DNA of 64,000 nt from Megascapheus bottae (GCA_024803745.1 JANJXV010000013.1:54778501-54842500), one strand, 5' to 3'; shown: positions 1 through 11,610, counted from the first letter of the stretch. The notes: generated by a model not told the origin, from the letters alone. Program-made: numbers and translations.

Positions 1-1158
1 CGTGCCCTTGCTCATTTCGGACGGCTTCAGCACCACGCAGTTCCCTGCGGGGAGAGGGGAGTGGGCTGGCAGGCCAGGGCGCCGCTGCAGGGTCAGTGCC
101 TGAGGTACCTGGGGTCTCTCTTTGGAAAGTGTTCCTGGACTGGGAGGTCAGGGGGCCCGGCACCTCTCCTCACCTGCTGCCAGGGCCCCCACCAGGGGCA
201 TCAGCGTGAGGTTCACGGGGTAGTTCCACGGGGCTATGATGAGAGCCACCCCGAAGGGCTCCTTCCGGATGAAGGCGGAGCCCAGCTTCGTGAGCTGCAG
301 GGCAGGGCAGGGGTGAGCGGCTCTGAGGGTCACCCCAAAGCCTCCCTCCCTCCCTCCCCACCCGGGGGTCCACACCTCCCAGACAGAGTCCTGAGAGGGC
401 CCTGGGCCCAGCGGCTCCACAGGCCGCCACCCTCCCCCAGACAGCCACTGGATCTCACCAAATTGGTGGACGCCGGTTCATCCTTCATCCAGGCCTGCAG
501 GTTCTTCAGGGCTAGATCCACCTCATTCTGACACTGGATAATCTCAGAGATGTCTGATTCGAAGGCTGACTGTGGGGAGGTGGAGAGGACAGGTCAGGTT
601 CACGGCCGGGAGGGTGGGGAGCACTGCACAGGTGACGGGGTCCCCAGCATGGGAGAGGGTGTGGAAACCACACATGGGCCCCTCAGCTCTGATTCCAGTC
701 TGTCACTGCTTAGCATGGCGGCCTGGGCAGGTGACTGCAGAGTGCCCTGGTCTCCCTGTTTGTCGGCCGGGGGCAGCAATCAAGCCTGCCTCGCCAGGGG
801 CTGCGCACCGGTCCATGTCACAACCTCTGTCACACGCTGACAGGAGAAGGGCTGCTGTATAAATAAACCCAAAGACCTTTGAGGGCACAGCCCGGCAGGC
901 GGGCGGCAGAGCCTCCTTGGGGGAGGGGGCCATGCCTAGGGAGGACACAGCTCCCCTGCACCCCCCTTCACTCCCCACCCCCGTGGCCACACCTTGTGCA
1001 GGTCCTGGGCCAGCGCCTCCTGCAGCTGCTGCTTGTGGTCCTGCAGGAAGCGGCCCAGGCCCCGGAGCTGCGCTGCCCGGAACTCGGCCGGCCGTGTGCG
1101 GCCCGCGTGGAAGGCCTCCCGCAGCCGCCGCAGTGTGTCCTCGAAGGGATCCGATCTC
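1..1158 (-). CDS. ALDH3B2: ALDH3B2-like aldehyde dehydrogenase, 5' coding exons (partial)
   Basis: Class 3B aldehyde dehydrogenase, an NAD(P)-dependent oxidiser of lipid-derived aldehydes. Four exons are visible on the minus strand: 1158-993, 569-459, 294-174 and 44-1, the last running off the window. Each is flanked by AG and GT, and phases join without a stop. The translation contains [26 protein letters not shown], the APWNYP substrate-pocket region and NCVVLKPSE of the cofactor fold. It matches ALDH3B1 exon for exon in length (111 and 121 nt). The first visible exon starts at an acceptor with one base completing a codon and has no ATG in frame, so an upstream exon supplies the start, as I recall for mouse Aldh3b2; I could not locate it. 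The catalytic half lies outside the window. Position beside UNC93B1 favours ALDH3B2, but another rodent Aldh3b copy is possible. Confidence 0.87.
951..1142 (-). other. Near-identical tract shared with ALDH3B1 exon 2 (probable gene conversion)
   Basis: Read on the minus strand, this exon plus about 40 bases of intron is almost identical to 37636-37831 on the plus strand. In 150 coding bases I count three mismatches, all amino-acid changing (Q/R, A/G, D/E by codon). The similarity continues past the donor through a G-rich intron start with small indels. It stops abruptly at the 5' side, where the two start regions differ. Other exon pairs are far less alike. Confidence 0.8.
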
Positions 1159-1754
1159 CTGGATGGGGCAGAGGGAACTGGGTGGCAGGGCCGCCTCCCC
1201 CCTGGAGCCCTCCACCCACAGGACCCATGACAGTCCTGTGCATCTGGGCACGTCTGAGCGCCTGTGTTCACTGTGTGCACACGCCTGCGTGTGAGTACCT
1301 GCACCTACGTGTTCCAGCGTGCAGGTGAATGGAGGGGTGTCCGCAAGTCCGGGTATGTCTGTGTCTGCATGACTGTGTGTAGATGTCCCAGAACATCTCC
1401 GAACGTCACTGACCCTAAGATAGTAGCGACTGTGTCCTGGAGGCCACATTGCCACCTGTGCCTATCGGGGCCTGGCAGGGCACTGAGGCAGAGAAGCCAG
1501 ACAGTGCTTCTGAGGGCAGCTCCGTGCTGCACAGGGTCCGCCGTGGACAGCGCCCTCTATGGGCTGCTCCCTTCTGGGTTGCATCCGCCATGGACAGAAT
1601 GCCAGGCTTTGAGTGGCTACACCAGGAGGCAGCAGCATCTGTCTGACAGAGGAGGGAATGGACAGAGCCCAGGGCCACACACCACGGGGTGGGAGGGCGA
1701 GAGTGTGGAACACCAGCTCCAGCCCTCATTCAAGGCTCCCATTGTTGGGCTGTT
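1159..1754. other. Gene-free stretch upstream of the ALDH3B2-like exons
   Basis: No exon or repeat recognised. It is probably the ALDH3B2-like intron 1 or 5' flank. Open frames here lack any recognisable protein similarity. Confidence 0.5.
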
Positions 1755-2030
1755 TTGTTTTTTCTTTTTTGGAAATACCAGGATTTGAACTTAAGGCCTA
1801 GCGAGACAAGCACTCCTCACAAAGAATCGTGCCTCTAACCCTGAGTTTTTGCAGGCTGTTTTTGACATCGGGTCTCACTTCCTGCCTGGGCACCTGGGCT
1901 TTCTGTGGTGCCCCACCATGCCCAGCTCTTTGTCAAACTGGGGTCTCACAAACTTTCCTGGCCAGGCTGGTCTTGAACTACAGTACTTCCCATCTCAGCC
2001 ACACAAGTAGCTAGGCTTCTAGGTGTAAGC
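1755..2030 (-). mobile_element. Old ID-like piece and B1-like SINE, diverged
   Basis: An inverted ID-like segment (about 1770-1830) is followed by an inverted 7SL/B1-like segment ending in the complement of the usual SINE start. Both are more diverged than the other copies in the window. Confidence 0.5.
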
Positions 2031-2934
2031 TGGGGCCTGGTTTCAAGGTGCTCCATACAGGGGTCTGGCACCCAGGGCTAAAGGCTGGCTAGGGACCGCT
2101 CACTGCTTACCTACCATACAGGCCCTGGCTAGATCTGAACTGCACATATAACTGCGGCAAGCCCTCCTAGACAAAAGAAAATGCCGTGTGTGTGTGTGTG
2201 TGTGTGTGTGTGTACATGCATGTGCTTGTGCATGCCTTGTTGCTTAATGATGAGAGAAGTTGCAAGAAATGATCCTTAGGCAATCCTGTCTTGACTCACA
2301 TAACATCGGAGAAAGTGCTTGTTTAACACTACCTGGTTCAACCTGTTAAGCTCTTACCTGTGTTATAATCTTACAGGATTATTGATATATGGACAGATGG
2401 ACATGAACTAAAATGTTACTAACCCAGGACAAATGTAACTATGAACACAGTTGGCATTCTGTAGACTCTGGCAGAGGCCAGCTTGAGACCCACCAGCCAG
2501 TTGCCTGCAGTAAAAAGCCAGGGGAGGGCCTCTTAGAGGGCAAACATAAAGAACCAGCACATGCAAAGGCTCTGGGGTGCAGATTTTTCAGAAGCCAGGT
2601 GCAGCTGGGTCACTTGACAGCCTGATAGAAATAAATGCATGCCACAAATCTCCTCTGGAACAAAGATTGGACAGAAGGCAGACCCTGTAACCACAAGTGG
2701 AGCTCAGTATTTGACCAGCACTGACAACTTACAGGAGCTGAGGGCAAGGTCAGGTGAAAAGGGGGGCTTGAGCTCTGCTCCCTGTGGGCCCTACAGTCCT
2801 CTGGTGGCACTGAAGCTATGGTTGTGTGCCCATGTGCATGCTGCTGTTTATTTACTACCTCAATATCTTTCTACAGTCTCCATTGTTTACAATGAGAATG
2901 TCAGCACCTAGGGCCAAAAATCAGCAGAGATGGC
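2031..2934. repeat. (TG)n microsatellite at 2189-2213 in otherwise unrecognised DNA
   Basis: A pure TG run of about 12 units lies in this stretch. The rest holds no gene, SINE or RNA that I recognise. Confidence 0.6.
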
Positions 2935-3169
2935 AGCTTTTTTTGTGTGTGGATCAAGGGGCTTGAACTTGGCCTGGGTGCTGTCCCTGAGCTCTTCAGC
3001 TCAAGGCTACTGCCCTACTCTTGAACCAAGCCCCATTTCCCATTTTCTAGAGGTTAATTGGAGAGAAGAGTCTCAGGTCCTTTTATGCCCAGGCTGGCTT
3101 TGAACCTTGATCCTCAGATCTCAGCCTCCTGAGTAGCTAGGATGACAGGCGTGAGCCATGGCGCCCAGT
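2935..3169 (-). mobile_element. Type B SINE: 7SL/B1-like left half plus tRNA-like right half
   Basis: Reference entry for type B. In element orientation it starts with a 7SL-like head (GCCGGGCATGGTGGCTCACG type), then a CTGAGATCTGAGGATC block and a CCAATTAACCTCTAGAAAA linker. A second half follows, carrying an A-box-like TGGCTCAAGGGTAG and a B-box-like GAGTTCAAGCC. This copy is complete and inverted. Confidence 0.85.
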
Positions 3170-3188
3170 TTTGTTTTGTTTTGTTTTT

Positions 3189-3370
3189 GTCTGTACTGGG
3201 GCTTGAACGCAGGGCCTGAGCACTGTCCTTGGTCTTTCTCAAGGCTAGAGCTTTACCACTTGAGCCACAGCACCACCTCTGTTTTTTTTCTATGTATGTG
3301 GTACTGAGGAATGGAACCCAGGTCTGTGCATGGAGTCAAGCACTCTACCCCTAGGCCACACTCCTGGCTG
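3189..3370 (-). mobile_element. Type A SINE: ID-like left half plus the same tRNA-like right half
   Basis: Reference entry for type A, which resembles IDL-Geo of geomyoid rodents. The left half has an A box (TGGCCTAGTGGTAGAGTGC type) and a B box (GGTTCGATTCC type) of a tRNA-Ala-derived ID element. The right half begins AAAAGCCAGAAGTGGTGCTG and ends at a CCAGGACTGG or similar block before a poly-A tail. This copy is inverted, somewhat diverged, and directly abuts the type B copy to its left. Confidence 0.8.
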
Positions 3371-4725
3371 AGATGGTGGTTTTTTGTACCTGAAACCACA
3401 CACTCAGCACTGACCTCACCCCCCAAAAGTCCCTCTTCCTGACATCCTGGTCACAGTCCTGTAGTGCCTGTCATGCCCCATCTGTCCTGCAGCTGCCCCC
3501 TCCCTCAGCCTAGGCACCCCATGGCTTCCTGGGTGCTTCCTGGATCTGTCTCATCAGTAGGTGAAGAGATCACGAGCTGCTGACCGGAGGCCATGTGGCA
3601 CCTCTGGCTGTCACTCTGCAGGCCCTGTGGGCAGTCTGGTCCTTCCCCTCTCCTGTGACCTCACATCCCTTTTCCCCCAGTCACTGCCCACTCCCAGGGC
3701 CTCTGGCCGAAGCCTCCCACAGCGGTACATACCCCACGGAAGATGCCGAGTCTGGACTCTTGGTGGACATGCTGCCTGAAGATGCAGGAACTCTGCTCCT
3801 GCCTCTGCTGTGGCTTGTGTCTCCTCCTGGGCAGCTCCCAGCTCTCTCGGTCTGTGGTGCCACGCCCTGTGGAGGAGTCAGGCTGCCGCAGGAGCTCTGG
3901 TGCAACTGGGCCAGCTCATTGGCTCCACTGAGTTCCACTCCTACCTCTCTCCTAGCCCCGTCTTGCCTCCCTGACCCAGCTGGTCGGGAACGGGTGGTGC
4001 TGGCTGTGCCGGCTGCTCTGGCCTGGTGTGAGTGGGAGGGGCCCGCAGGGACTGATCTGAGCATCTTCAGGACTCCGACACCCCGTTCACCCCTAGGCTC
4101 AGCCTCTCCTGGCCCAGATCAGGGTGTCCCAAGCCAGATTAGCAACTGTGGTTCCTCCACTCCCACTTTCATGGGGCCAACTGGCAAACCTGGGGCAGAG
4201 GAGGGGCCTCCATGCGAAGAGGTCCTTCCAGGATTCGAGCATTATTCATTCATTCGATTAATCTCCTGTTGATGGTCTGGCTCCAGGCAAGGTGTTTAAC
4301 CTTTCTGGGCTTCCCCGAGGGAAGCTAACATGTCATTGACATGGTTTTTCTGCTCCTGGCACAAAATCAGTGCAACTCTCTGGGTGTGTATTTCAGAATT
4401 TATTGGGCACCTCCTGGATCCTGACTCCATCTCCTCTCCCCAAGACCAGAACACTCTTCCACTCACACCAAGGGCTGGAAAGTTTCTCAGCAGATTATGC
4501 GGGCTGTGGGCTGAAGGGACATCTGAAACACTTGGGCTTGTAACCTGGATCACGGGAAGCCCTGGACCCCAAATCTTTGGCATCACCAGGTGAAAATGCT
4601 AACGTGAGTCTGAGGCAGGACAGATTAGGGACAATGAGGCATGGTACACAGCAGCCAGGAAATGAAAACCTCAAGCTGAAAGCAATACAGGAAATAGTCA
4701 TCCCCTTAAGATTCAAGGAGCAGAA
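3371..4725. other. Gene-free intergenic stretch
   Basis: GC-rich in its first kilobase, with open frames on both strands (for example 3595-4272) but no splice-supported exon, recognisable domain or repeat. Confidence 0.5.
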
Positions 4726-4899
4726 GCCGGGAGTTTGGCCTAGCATGCGTAAAGACCCGGGTTCAATTCCTTGGTACCACATACATAGAAAAAGCCAGAG
4801 GCGGTGCTGCCGTGACTCAAGTGGAAGAGCTCTAGCCTTGAGAAAGACCAAGGACAGTGCTCGGGCCCTGAGTTCAAGCCCAAGAATGGTGAAAAAAAA
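4726..4899 (+). mobile_element. Type A SINE with target-site duplication
   Basis: The left half is shortened by an internal deletion between its A and B boxes. The flanks carry ATTCAAGGAGCA and ATTCAAGGACCA (4711 and 4900 onward), a target-site duplication with one mismatch, so this is a real retrotransposed insertion. Confidence 0.85.
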
Positions 4900-5149
4900 A
4901 TTCAAGGACCAAAATCATTCTAGGGCAAAATGAAGCAGTATAAATTAGGGAAAATGAAGCCTGGTTACAAAACAAAGGGTACAAGAAATCAAATTCAGTC
5001 ACAAAAGGAAATAAACCAAAAAGGGGAAAAGGAGGGAAAAAAGAACCTCAAACAGTACAATAAAAAAAAAAAAAGAGAGAGAAGAGAAAATGAGGCCTGG
5101 GCAAGTTACCTCAGAAACAAAGTAGTTAAAAACAGAAACTGAAAGAGAT

Positions 5150-5960
5150 AGATTTGACATGCAAGAGTACATCAAAATAAAAATTTTCTTTATAGCTAAG
5201 GACATAGTTACTAAAGTAGAAAGACAGCCAACAGACTGGAAAAAGATCTTAACCAGTAATCCATCAGACAAAGGCCTAGTAGCCCTAATAAATACAAGGA
5301 GCTCAAGAAAGCAACTTCTCTCAGTACCAATCAACCAGCCATTAAATGGGCAAGTGAGCTAAGGAGAGATTTCTCAGAAGAGATAAGAATGGCAAAAACA
5401 ATAAAAAAAAAAACTACATGAGGAAATGTTCATCATCCCTAGCCATAAAGGAAATAAATCAAAACAACTCTAAGATTCCACCTCACCCCAGCTAGATTGG
5501 CCAATATTGTGAATTTGGACAAGAACAAATGCTGGCAGGGCTGTGGGGAAAAAGGAACCCTGTGCACTGCTGGTGCGATGGAAAGAAGGCCAACCATCTG
5601 GATAGCAGCCTGGAGGCTCCTCAGAAACCTAAACCTTGACCTTCCCTATGATGCAGCCACCCAGCCGTACCGCTTCTGGGCATCACCAACCAGAATATGA
5701 CAAGGACACCGGCACAGCCATGTTTACCGCTGCACTATTCACCACAGCCAACACATGGAAACAGCCCAGATGCCCCACAATAGATGAGTTCCTATACACA
5801 GTGGAATTTTACACGGCTATTAGAAAGAATACTATTATGTCATTTGCAGGGAAATGGATGGACCTAAAACAAATCATGATATGTGAGGTATGAAAGCACC
5901 ATTCCAGAAAACAATGTAGACACTCAGTCACATACAGCAAAGGGGTTTACCGCCAGCAGA
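5150..5960 (+). mobile_element. LINE-1 3' end fragment (sense)
   Basis: Decayed 3' end of L1 ORF2 and beyond. The frames show patches such as FFIAKDIVTKVERQPTDWKKI and LVALINTRSS, then the region where L1s read CTGCACTGCTGGTG and GGAAATGGATGGACCT. The reading frame is broken by stops and frameshifts, so it is inactive. The 5' part is absent. Confidence 0.75.
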
Positions 5961-7439
5961 GAGCTGATGGGCTAGCCCTCTGGGGACAGACGGCAGCAGC
6001 CTGTCCCTGGTAAAGCAGCCGTTTTTGGTTAGGGGACTAGCTTATGTGAGACATGAGTCTCACGGACTTTAGTGCCTGCTCTGGCTTTGAACAGTGATCC
6101 TTAGATCTCAGCTTCCTGAGTAGCTAGGAATACAGGTGTGAGTCACCAGTGCCTGGCTCAGAAGACTTATCTCCAATGAATCATCAGCTAGCAGGAAGTG
6201 GCACCGTGGCTCTAGTGGTAAGAGTGTTGCGGACAGCACCCCCATAACTAAAATAACTAGATAACAAAAGGCAGAATATGTTTAGACAACGTTGCTAACA
6301 AGGCACAGTAGCATCCGGAGGGAGCTTGATGGACGGAGGGGTCACCCGGGTGGAAGGGGGCGTCACATGAAGCTGAACCCATGGCCCACACTGTAGCCTT
6401 ACTCTATCATCCATTTGTAGACTAGAGCATTCTGCACACCAGTTTATACGAATGCCAAATTCTCTTACGCAGAGAGATGAACTCGTCTCTTCTAGGATTC
6501 TCCCGAATCCCCCGTGAGAGTTCTTAAGCACCTCCTGGGGGCTTCGTAATCAAGACCCCCGATGTGCATTCTCAAAATGCAGCCTCCCTGTATCTCCAGG
6601 TCAAATTCCCACAGAACAGACTCGGACTTGACAGATCCTGAAGCAGTTAGTAGAGATTAACCTGCTGGTATCGGAAGTGATGAGAGACGCTGCCTTTTCA
6701 CCAGCCCAGGCCAGGTTCACAGCAGTGGCTGCAGCACTGGAATCCAAAATGCCCATCGAGCCCAAGTGAAGATTTGAGCCAGGAAAGTGGGGTGGCAAGT
6801 GCTACTGTGTTTGAAGTGCCACTGTGACTGTGAAGGAATGAGCACTTAAGAGCTGGCCGGTGAGCCAGAGACGGGAGCAGTTACCTAGATCAAGGAGGGA
6901 CGATGCCAGCAGTGGAGGTACTGGCAGAACTGGCTCTGCCACAGACTTCCTTTATGACTCCAGATGAAGCCGTCAAGATCACCACTGGCATGTGAGTGGC
7001 ACAGAGTGTGGCTTAGTTTGCTGAGGGACTTGTTGGATTATGTTCGTCAGAATTAGCACAGCTTGAATTTCTTCCCTGACAAATTCAAGTCAAAACAGGA
7101 GAAGAAAAGGATTCACAAGGCAAAACCTGAGGAGGACTTGAGCGACAGAGGGTACCTAGAGAGGTGACGGAGCCACAGAAGTGCTGGCTGAAGAAGGACA
7201 AGAATCTGCTGGGTGACTCATCTTTCCTGTTCTGCTTTTTCTGGAAACATCCAACAGGCTCCATGAATTAATTCGGTGTTGAAGTTTGGAGGATGGGTGT
7301 GGCTATTTGTTTTTTTGACCTAAGAAATCCACTGGGTATAAAATTGACCTGGACCTATGGAGTTTCTTTTGCAGAACCATATTTCAATCACCATGTGCCA
7401 CAGTTGAATGAGATCTGTAAAACCTGCCCAGTAACTTAG
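5961..7439. other. Mostly unrecognised DNA with a type B SINE remnant
   Basis: An inverted type B left-half remnant lies at about 6040-6160, and a right-half scrap (AGTGGCACCGTGGCTC) at about 6190-6235. From 6240 to 7440 nothing is recognisable as gene or repeat. Confidence 0.5.
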
Positions 7440-7441
7440 AG

Positions 7442-7513
7442 GATTCTTTCTTTCTTTCCTTCTTTCCTTCCTTCCTTCCTTCCTTCCTTCCTTCCTTCCT
7501 TCCTTCCTTCCTT
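7442..7513. repeat. (CTTT)n then (CTTC)n microsatellite
   Basis: Pyrimidine-only run of about 70 bases; the purine strand gives a false KEGRKEGRKE reading frame. Confidence 0.9.
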
Positions 7514-7769
7514 TTCTCTCTTTCATTCTAAGGTCTAAGACTGAGACTGGAATTTCGTGCCTGCTGGTTTTGCTCATGGGGGAGTGCCTCCAACCCCCAG
7601 GATTTATTCTATAGAAATGTCACACTATTCCATTTACAGCTGTTTAATGTGATCTGTTGTAACAGGTATTTTTTCATTTTAGTTGTTATTATAGAGGCAA
7701 TGTAGAGAGAGGTTACCGTTACATACATCAGGTAAAGAGTCAGTTCTTTCTCTTTGGCCGGAGTGGGGG

Positions 7770-7855
7770 TGGGGGTTTCTTCTTTTTTGGTACTAGAGAT
7801 TGAACCTTGCTAGGCAAGTCCTTTGTCACTGAGCTGCACTCCAGCTCAAGAGTAC
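7770..7855 (-). mobile_element. ID-like monomer remnant
   Basis: Inverted tRNA-Ala-like monomer with the complement of the B box (GATTGAACC) and of the A box, without a right half. Confidence 0.55.
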
Positions 7856-7910
7856 ATTTCCTTTTGGACAATGTCACCCTTCTCCCACACTCTCCTAATG
7901 TTTCTTTCTT

Positions 7911-8106
7911 TTTTTTTTTTTTTGCCAGTCCTGGGCTTGAGCTCAGGGCCTGAGCACTGTCCTTGGACTTTCTCAAGCCTAGAGCTCTACCACTTCAGCC
8001 TCAGCACCACTTCCAGCTTTTTTGTATGTATGTGGTATCAAGGAATTGAACCCGGGTCTTTGCGCATGGTAAGCAAGCACTTTAACCACTAGGCCAAACT
8101 CCCAGC
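7911..8106 (-). mobile_element. Type A SINE with perfect 17-bp target-site duplication
   Basis: Complete inverted dimer with a poly-T (poly-A) end. CCTAATGTTTCTTTCTT occurs on both sides (7894 and 8107), marking a fairly recent insertion. Confidence 0.92.
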
Positions 8107-8151
8107 CCTAATGTTTCTTTCTTAACAGGTGTTTTAAGAAATACCTTAGAA

Positions 8152-8450
8152 GGCTGGGCTCTGGTGGTCACGCCTGTAATTCTAGCTACTCAGGTGGCTG
8201 AGACCTGAGCATCACAGTTCAAAGCCAGCCTGAGCAGGAAAGTCTGTGAGTCTCGTATCTCCAATTGACCACCAGAAGTGGTGCTGTGGCTCAAGGGATA
8301 GGGTGGTACCCTTGACCTGAAGAGCTCAGGGACAATACCCAGGCCCAGAGTTCAAGTTCTATGATCGACCAGCCTGGGCTGGCTTTGAACTTCGATCCTT
8401 AGATCTCAGCCTCCTGAGTAGCTAGGATGCCAGGCGTGAGCCAGCTTAGT
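8152..8450. mobile_element. Two type B SINE pieces, head to head
   Basis: A plus-strand copy runs to about 8360. An inverted left-half fragment follows at about 8368-8450. The pair could form a foldback. Confidence 0.7.
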
Positions 8451-9318
8451 ATTTCTTCTTGCATGCCAGATCACTTGTCTGCCATGGGATCACTTCTGCC
8501 AACTTAAGTGTTATTATACTACAAAATGTAAAATGATTTGAAGGTAAGGTTTATTTTTAAATATTAACGTACTGCTAAGCATGGCAGTTATGTTTTTACA
8601 CTCACATCAGTGCCTTGCAGTGCTGTCCAGAAAGCCTGCAGATATATTAAGGTAATCTCAGTGTTTCACTAATGATGTACGTTGTGACAATTACTGCATT
8701 TGGAAGAACAATAAATGGTTGCCATGAACTAAAAAAACAAAACAAAATGACAGAATGACGAGCTGTACATAGGCAAGTGTGGAGAAAGCAAGCAGGGAAG
8801 CCAGAAGCGCTTGCAGTCAGGATTACTGACCTGGCTTGGATGTGAGTGAGTCGGGGAGAGGCCTCCCTGACCCAGGCGAGAGCAGGTGGACAGGCAAGCT
8901 GCCACTCCACACAGGCATCCTGTGACACAGACGGTCCCCAAACGTGGTACTGATCCACAGAGAACAAGAGCAGGGTTTTGAAGAAAGCAAGATGCAGTTT
9001 ACTGCTTTTCCAGACAAAGGAGGAGAATGGCAGACCAGCAAGGCAAAGGTTAACACCCCCTGACCCTCACCCCCCAGCCCCAGGCAGGGAGTGAAGGGTT
9101 TTAAGGAATGTACCAATCATTAGGAGACTAAGGGTAAGAAAACTCTTAGCATAAGCTAAGCTAAGGCTTGCCTCTGTCACTCACCACCTCCTGCGTGAGG
9201 CGGCGAGAACTCCTGGGTCTTTCTGGGGCTCTGAGTGTTGTCTATACAAAACAAGCTGCTGGGTGCTCCTTACTGGATGCCCACAAGAAACTCATCCCAT
9301 TGACAAAGACAAATGCTG

Positions 9319-9531
9319 CGGGAGCCAGGACCTTGGCCTAGTGGTAGAGTGCTTGCCTAGCATGCACGAAGACCCAGGTTTGATTCCTTGGTACCACATA
9401 CTTAGAAAAAGCCGGAAGTGGTGCTGAGGCTCAAGTGGTAGAGCTCTAGCCTTGAGAAAAATCCAAGGACAGTGCTCAGGCCCTGAGCTCAAGCCCAGGA
9501 CTGTCAAAAAAAAAAAAAAAAAAAAAAAAAA
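9319..9531 (+). mobile_element. Type A SINE with long poly-A tail and target-site duplication
   Basis: Full dimer ending in about 29 A residues. AAGACAAATGCTG flanks both ends. The intact tail and duplication suggest a young copy. Confidence 0.9.
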
Positions 9532-9639
9532 AGACAAATGCTGATGGTGAAAGTATGGGGGAGAAATCTTCCAAGTTAAAGGACCCCAGAAGCAGGCAGG
9601 AGTCACCACACTTACAGGTCACAGCCCGATTTGAAAGCC

Positions 9640-9870
9640 AGGTGCCACGGGATCCTGTCTAGCACCCTAGCTGACTCAGGAAACTGAGATCGGAATAGTT
9701 TGGTTCAAAGCAAGTCCAGGCAGGAAAGTTCATGAGATTCTTACCTCCAACTAACCACCAAAAAAGCTGGAAGTAGAGGTGTGACTCCAGAGGTAGAGTG
9801 CCAGCCTTGATTTAAAAAAAAAAAGCTAAGGATCAGTGCTCAGGCTCTGAGTTTAAGCCCCAGTATTGAC
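9640..9870 (+). mobile_element. Type B SINE, diverged
   Basis: The 7SL-like head is eroded, but the CCAACTAACCACC linker and the right half with GAGTTTAAGCCCCAG are clear. Confidence 0.65.
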
Positions 9871-9884
9871 ATGCAGAAACATAG

Positions 9885-9888
<4 letters not shown>

Positions 9889-9932
<44 letters not shown>
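9889..9932. repeat. (AC)n microsatellite
   Basis: About 22 uninterrupted AC units at the tail of the preceding SINE. Confidence 0.95.
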
Positions 9933-9936
<4 letters not shown>

Positions 9937-10724
9937 CAGAAGAGACATGGAAGGGCCTCATATTTACAGTACAAAAGGCAGGAGAAATTCATGAAGAAGA
10001 AATAAGTCACTAAACACATTCATCAAATGTTGGCACACCTAAGCTCATGAAACAAACGCATCTGGATTTAACATCTCTAATAGACGCCAGCACAATAATA
10101 ATGGGAGACTTCAGTAGCTACTCTCACCAGTAAATAGGCCATCTAAACAAAATCAACAACCACACATGGCAAAAAGAAACAAATGACCCCCGAGACCAAA
10201 TGCATTTAACACATCTGCAGGAAATTCCAGCAGCTGTCCAGTACACATCCTTCCCAGCAGCCTATGGAACTTTCTACAAAGAAAGATAGCAACTCCTAAC
10301 AAATGCAAACAAATTCAAATAGTGCCTTCTATCAGACCATAATGGAATGAACCTAGAACTCAGTAACAAAAGAGCTAAAGAAAATATTCAGACACATGGA
10401 GACTAAACAACACATGACTGAATGGTAAGTGGCCACAAGTTTCTATAATCAAACGAGAATTAAAGTGCAGCCTACCAGAACCTTTGAGACAGAGCAAAGA
10501 GAAAAACTTTATAGTTATGAGTGCCTACATAGAAGAAACAACAAAAAAAAGAACCCTTAAATAAATGAATGAGGCACCTCAGACTTGAAGTAAAACAATA
10601 ACAAGCCAAGCTTAAAATGAGCAGATTGAAAGAAATAATAAAAACTAGGACAGAAACTAATGAAACTGACACTAAAAAACCATAAAACTAATAAACTTTT
10701 GGTTTTTGTTTGTTTGCTTGTTTT

Positions 10725-10905
10725 GCCAGTCCTGGGCTTGAACTCAGGGCCTGCCCTGTCCTTGGGCTTCCTCAAGGCTAGAGCTCTACCACTTGAGCCA
10801 CAGCACCACTTCCAGCTTTTTCTATGTATGTGGTACTGAGGAATCAAACCCGGGTTTTCTTGCATGCAAGGCAAGCACTTTAACCACTAGGCCAAACTCC
10901 CGGCC
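10725..10905 (-). mobile_element. Type A SINE inside the L1
   Basis: Complete inverted dimer, with a short deletion in the right half. Confidence 0.85.
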
Positions 10906-10929
10906 CCTAATTTTGTTTTTTGTTGTTTT

Positions 10930-11165
10930 GGTTTTTTTGTGTGTATGTGGGTCATGAGGCTTGAACTCGGCCTAGGCACTGTCCCTGAGCTCTTCAGCTC
11001 AAGGCTACCACCCTACCCTTGAGCCAAGCCCCACTTCCCGTTTTCTAGAGGTTCATTGGAGATAGAGTCTCAGGTCCTTTTGTGCCTAGGCTGGCTTTGA
11101 ACCTTGATCCTCAGATCCCAGCCTCCTGAGTACTAAGATTATAAGCGTGAGCCATCAGCTCCTAA
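10930..11165 (-). mobile_element. Type B SINE inside the L1
   Basis: Complete inverted copy directly after the type A element. Confidence 0.85.
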
Positions 11166-11194
11166 GCTTGTTTTTTATTTTTTGTTTTTTCTTT

Positions 11195-11196
11195 TC

Positions 11197-11240
<44 letters not shown>

Positions 11241-11260
11241 TCCTTCCTTCCTTTCTTCTC
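11195..11260. repeat. (CTTT)n microsatellite
   Basis: About 14 units followed by CCTT variants. Confidence 0.9.
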
Positions 11261-11610
11261 TTTTAATGAGAAAGAATGACAAATTCTTAGCCAATCTGAC
11301 CACAGGGAGGAAGGAAATGACTCAAACTAGTAAAATTAGAAACCAAAATAGGAAATCACAACAAATAGTAATAAATTTCAGAGGATGATGAGGAAATACT
11401 TTGAAGAGCTATATTCAACTAAACTGGAATGCTTTCATTTGTTGTTGCTTGGCACCAGACTAGAACTTGAATTTTTGCTCATTTATGAGCACTCTACCAC
11501 TTCAGCCATGCCTCCAACTCTACACTGGAATTCTCAAAGGGATACATGAATTTCATGATGTCTTTGACCTATGAAATGAACCAACAGAATAGAAAAACCA
11601 CTTAAAGAGG

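Noticed and set aside
4726..4899. tRNA genes suggested by A-box and B-box motifs (here and in about 20 similar places)
   Set aside because: The motifs belong to ID-like SINEs with poly-A tails and target duplications; no cloverleaf with a proper anticodon stem was seen.
5159..5893. Short frames resembling L1 ORF2 as possible active L1 genes
   Set aside because: The frames are broken into short pieces and the 5' part is missing; this is a dead remnant.
7320..7577. Lysine/glutamate/arginine-rich small proteins at simple repeats (also 61637-61927 and 51334-51573)
   Set aside because: They are translations of CTTC, CTTT and GA microsatellites.
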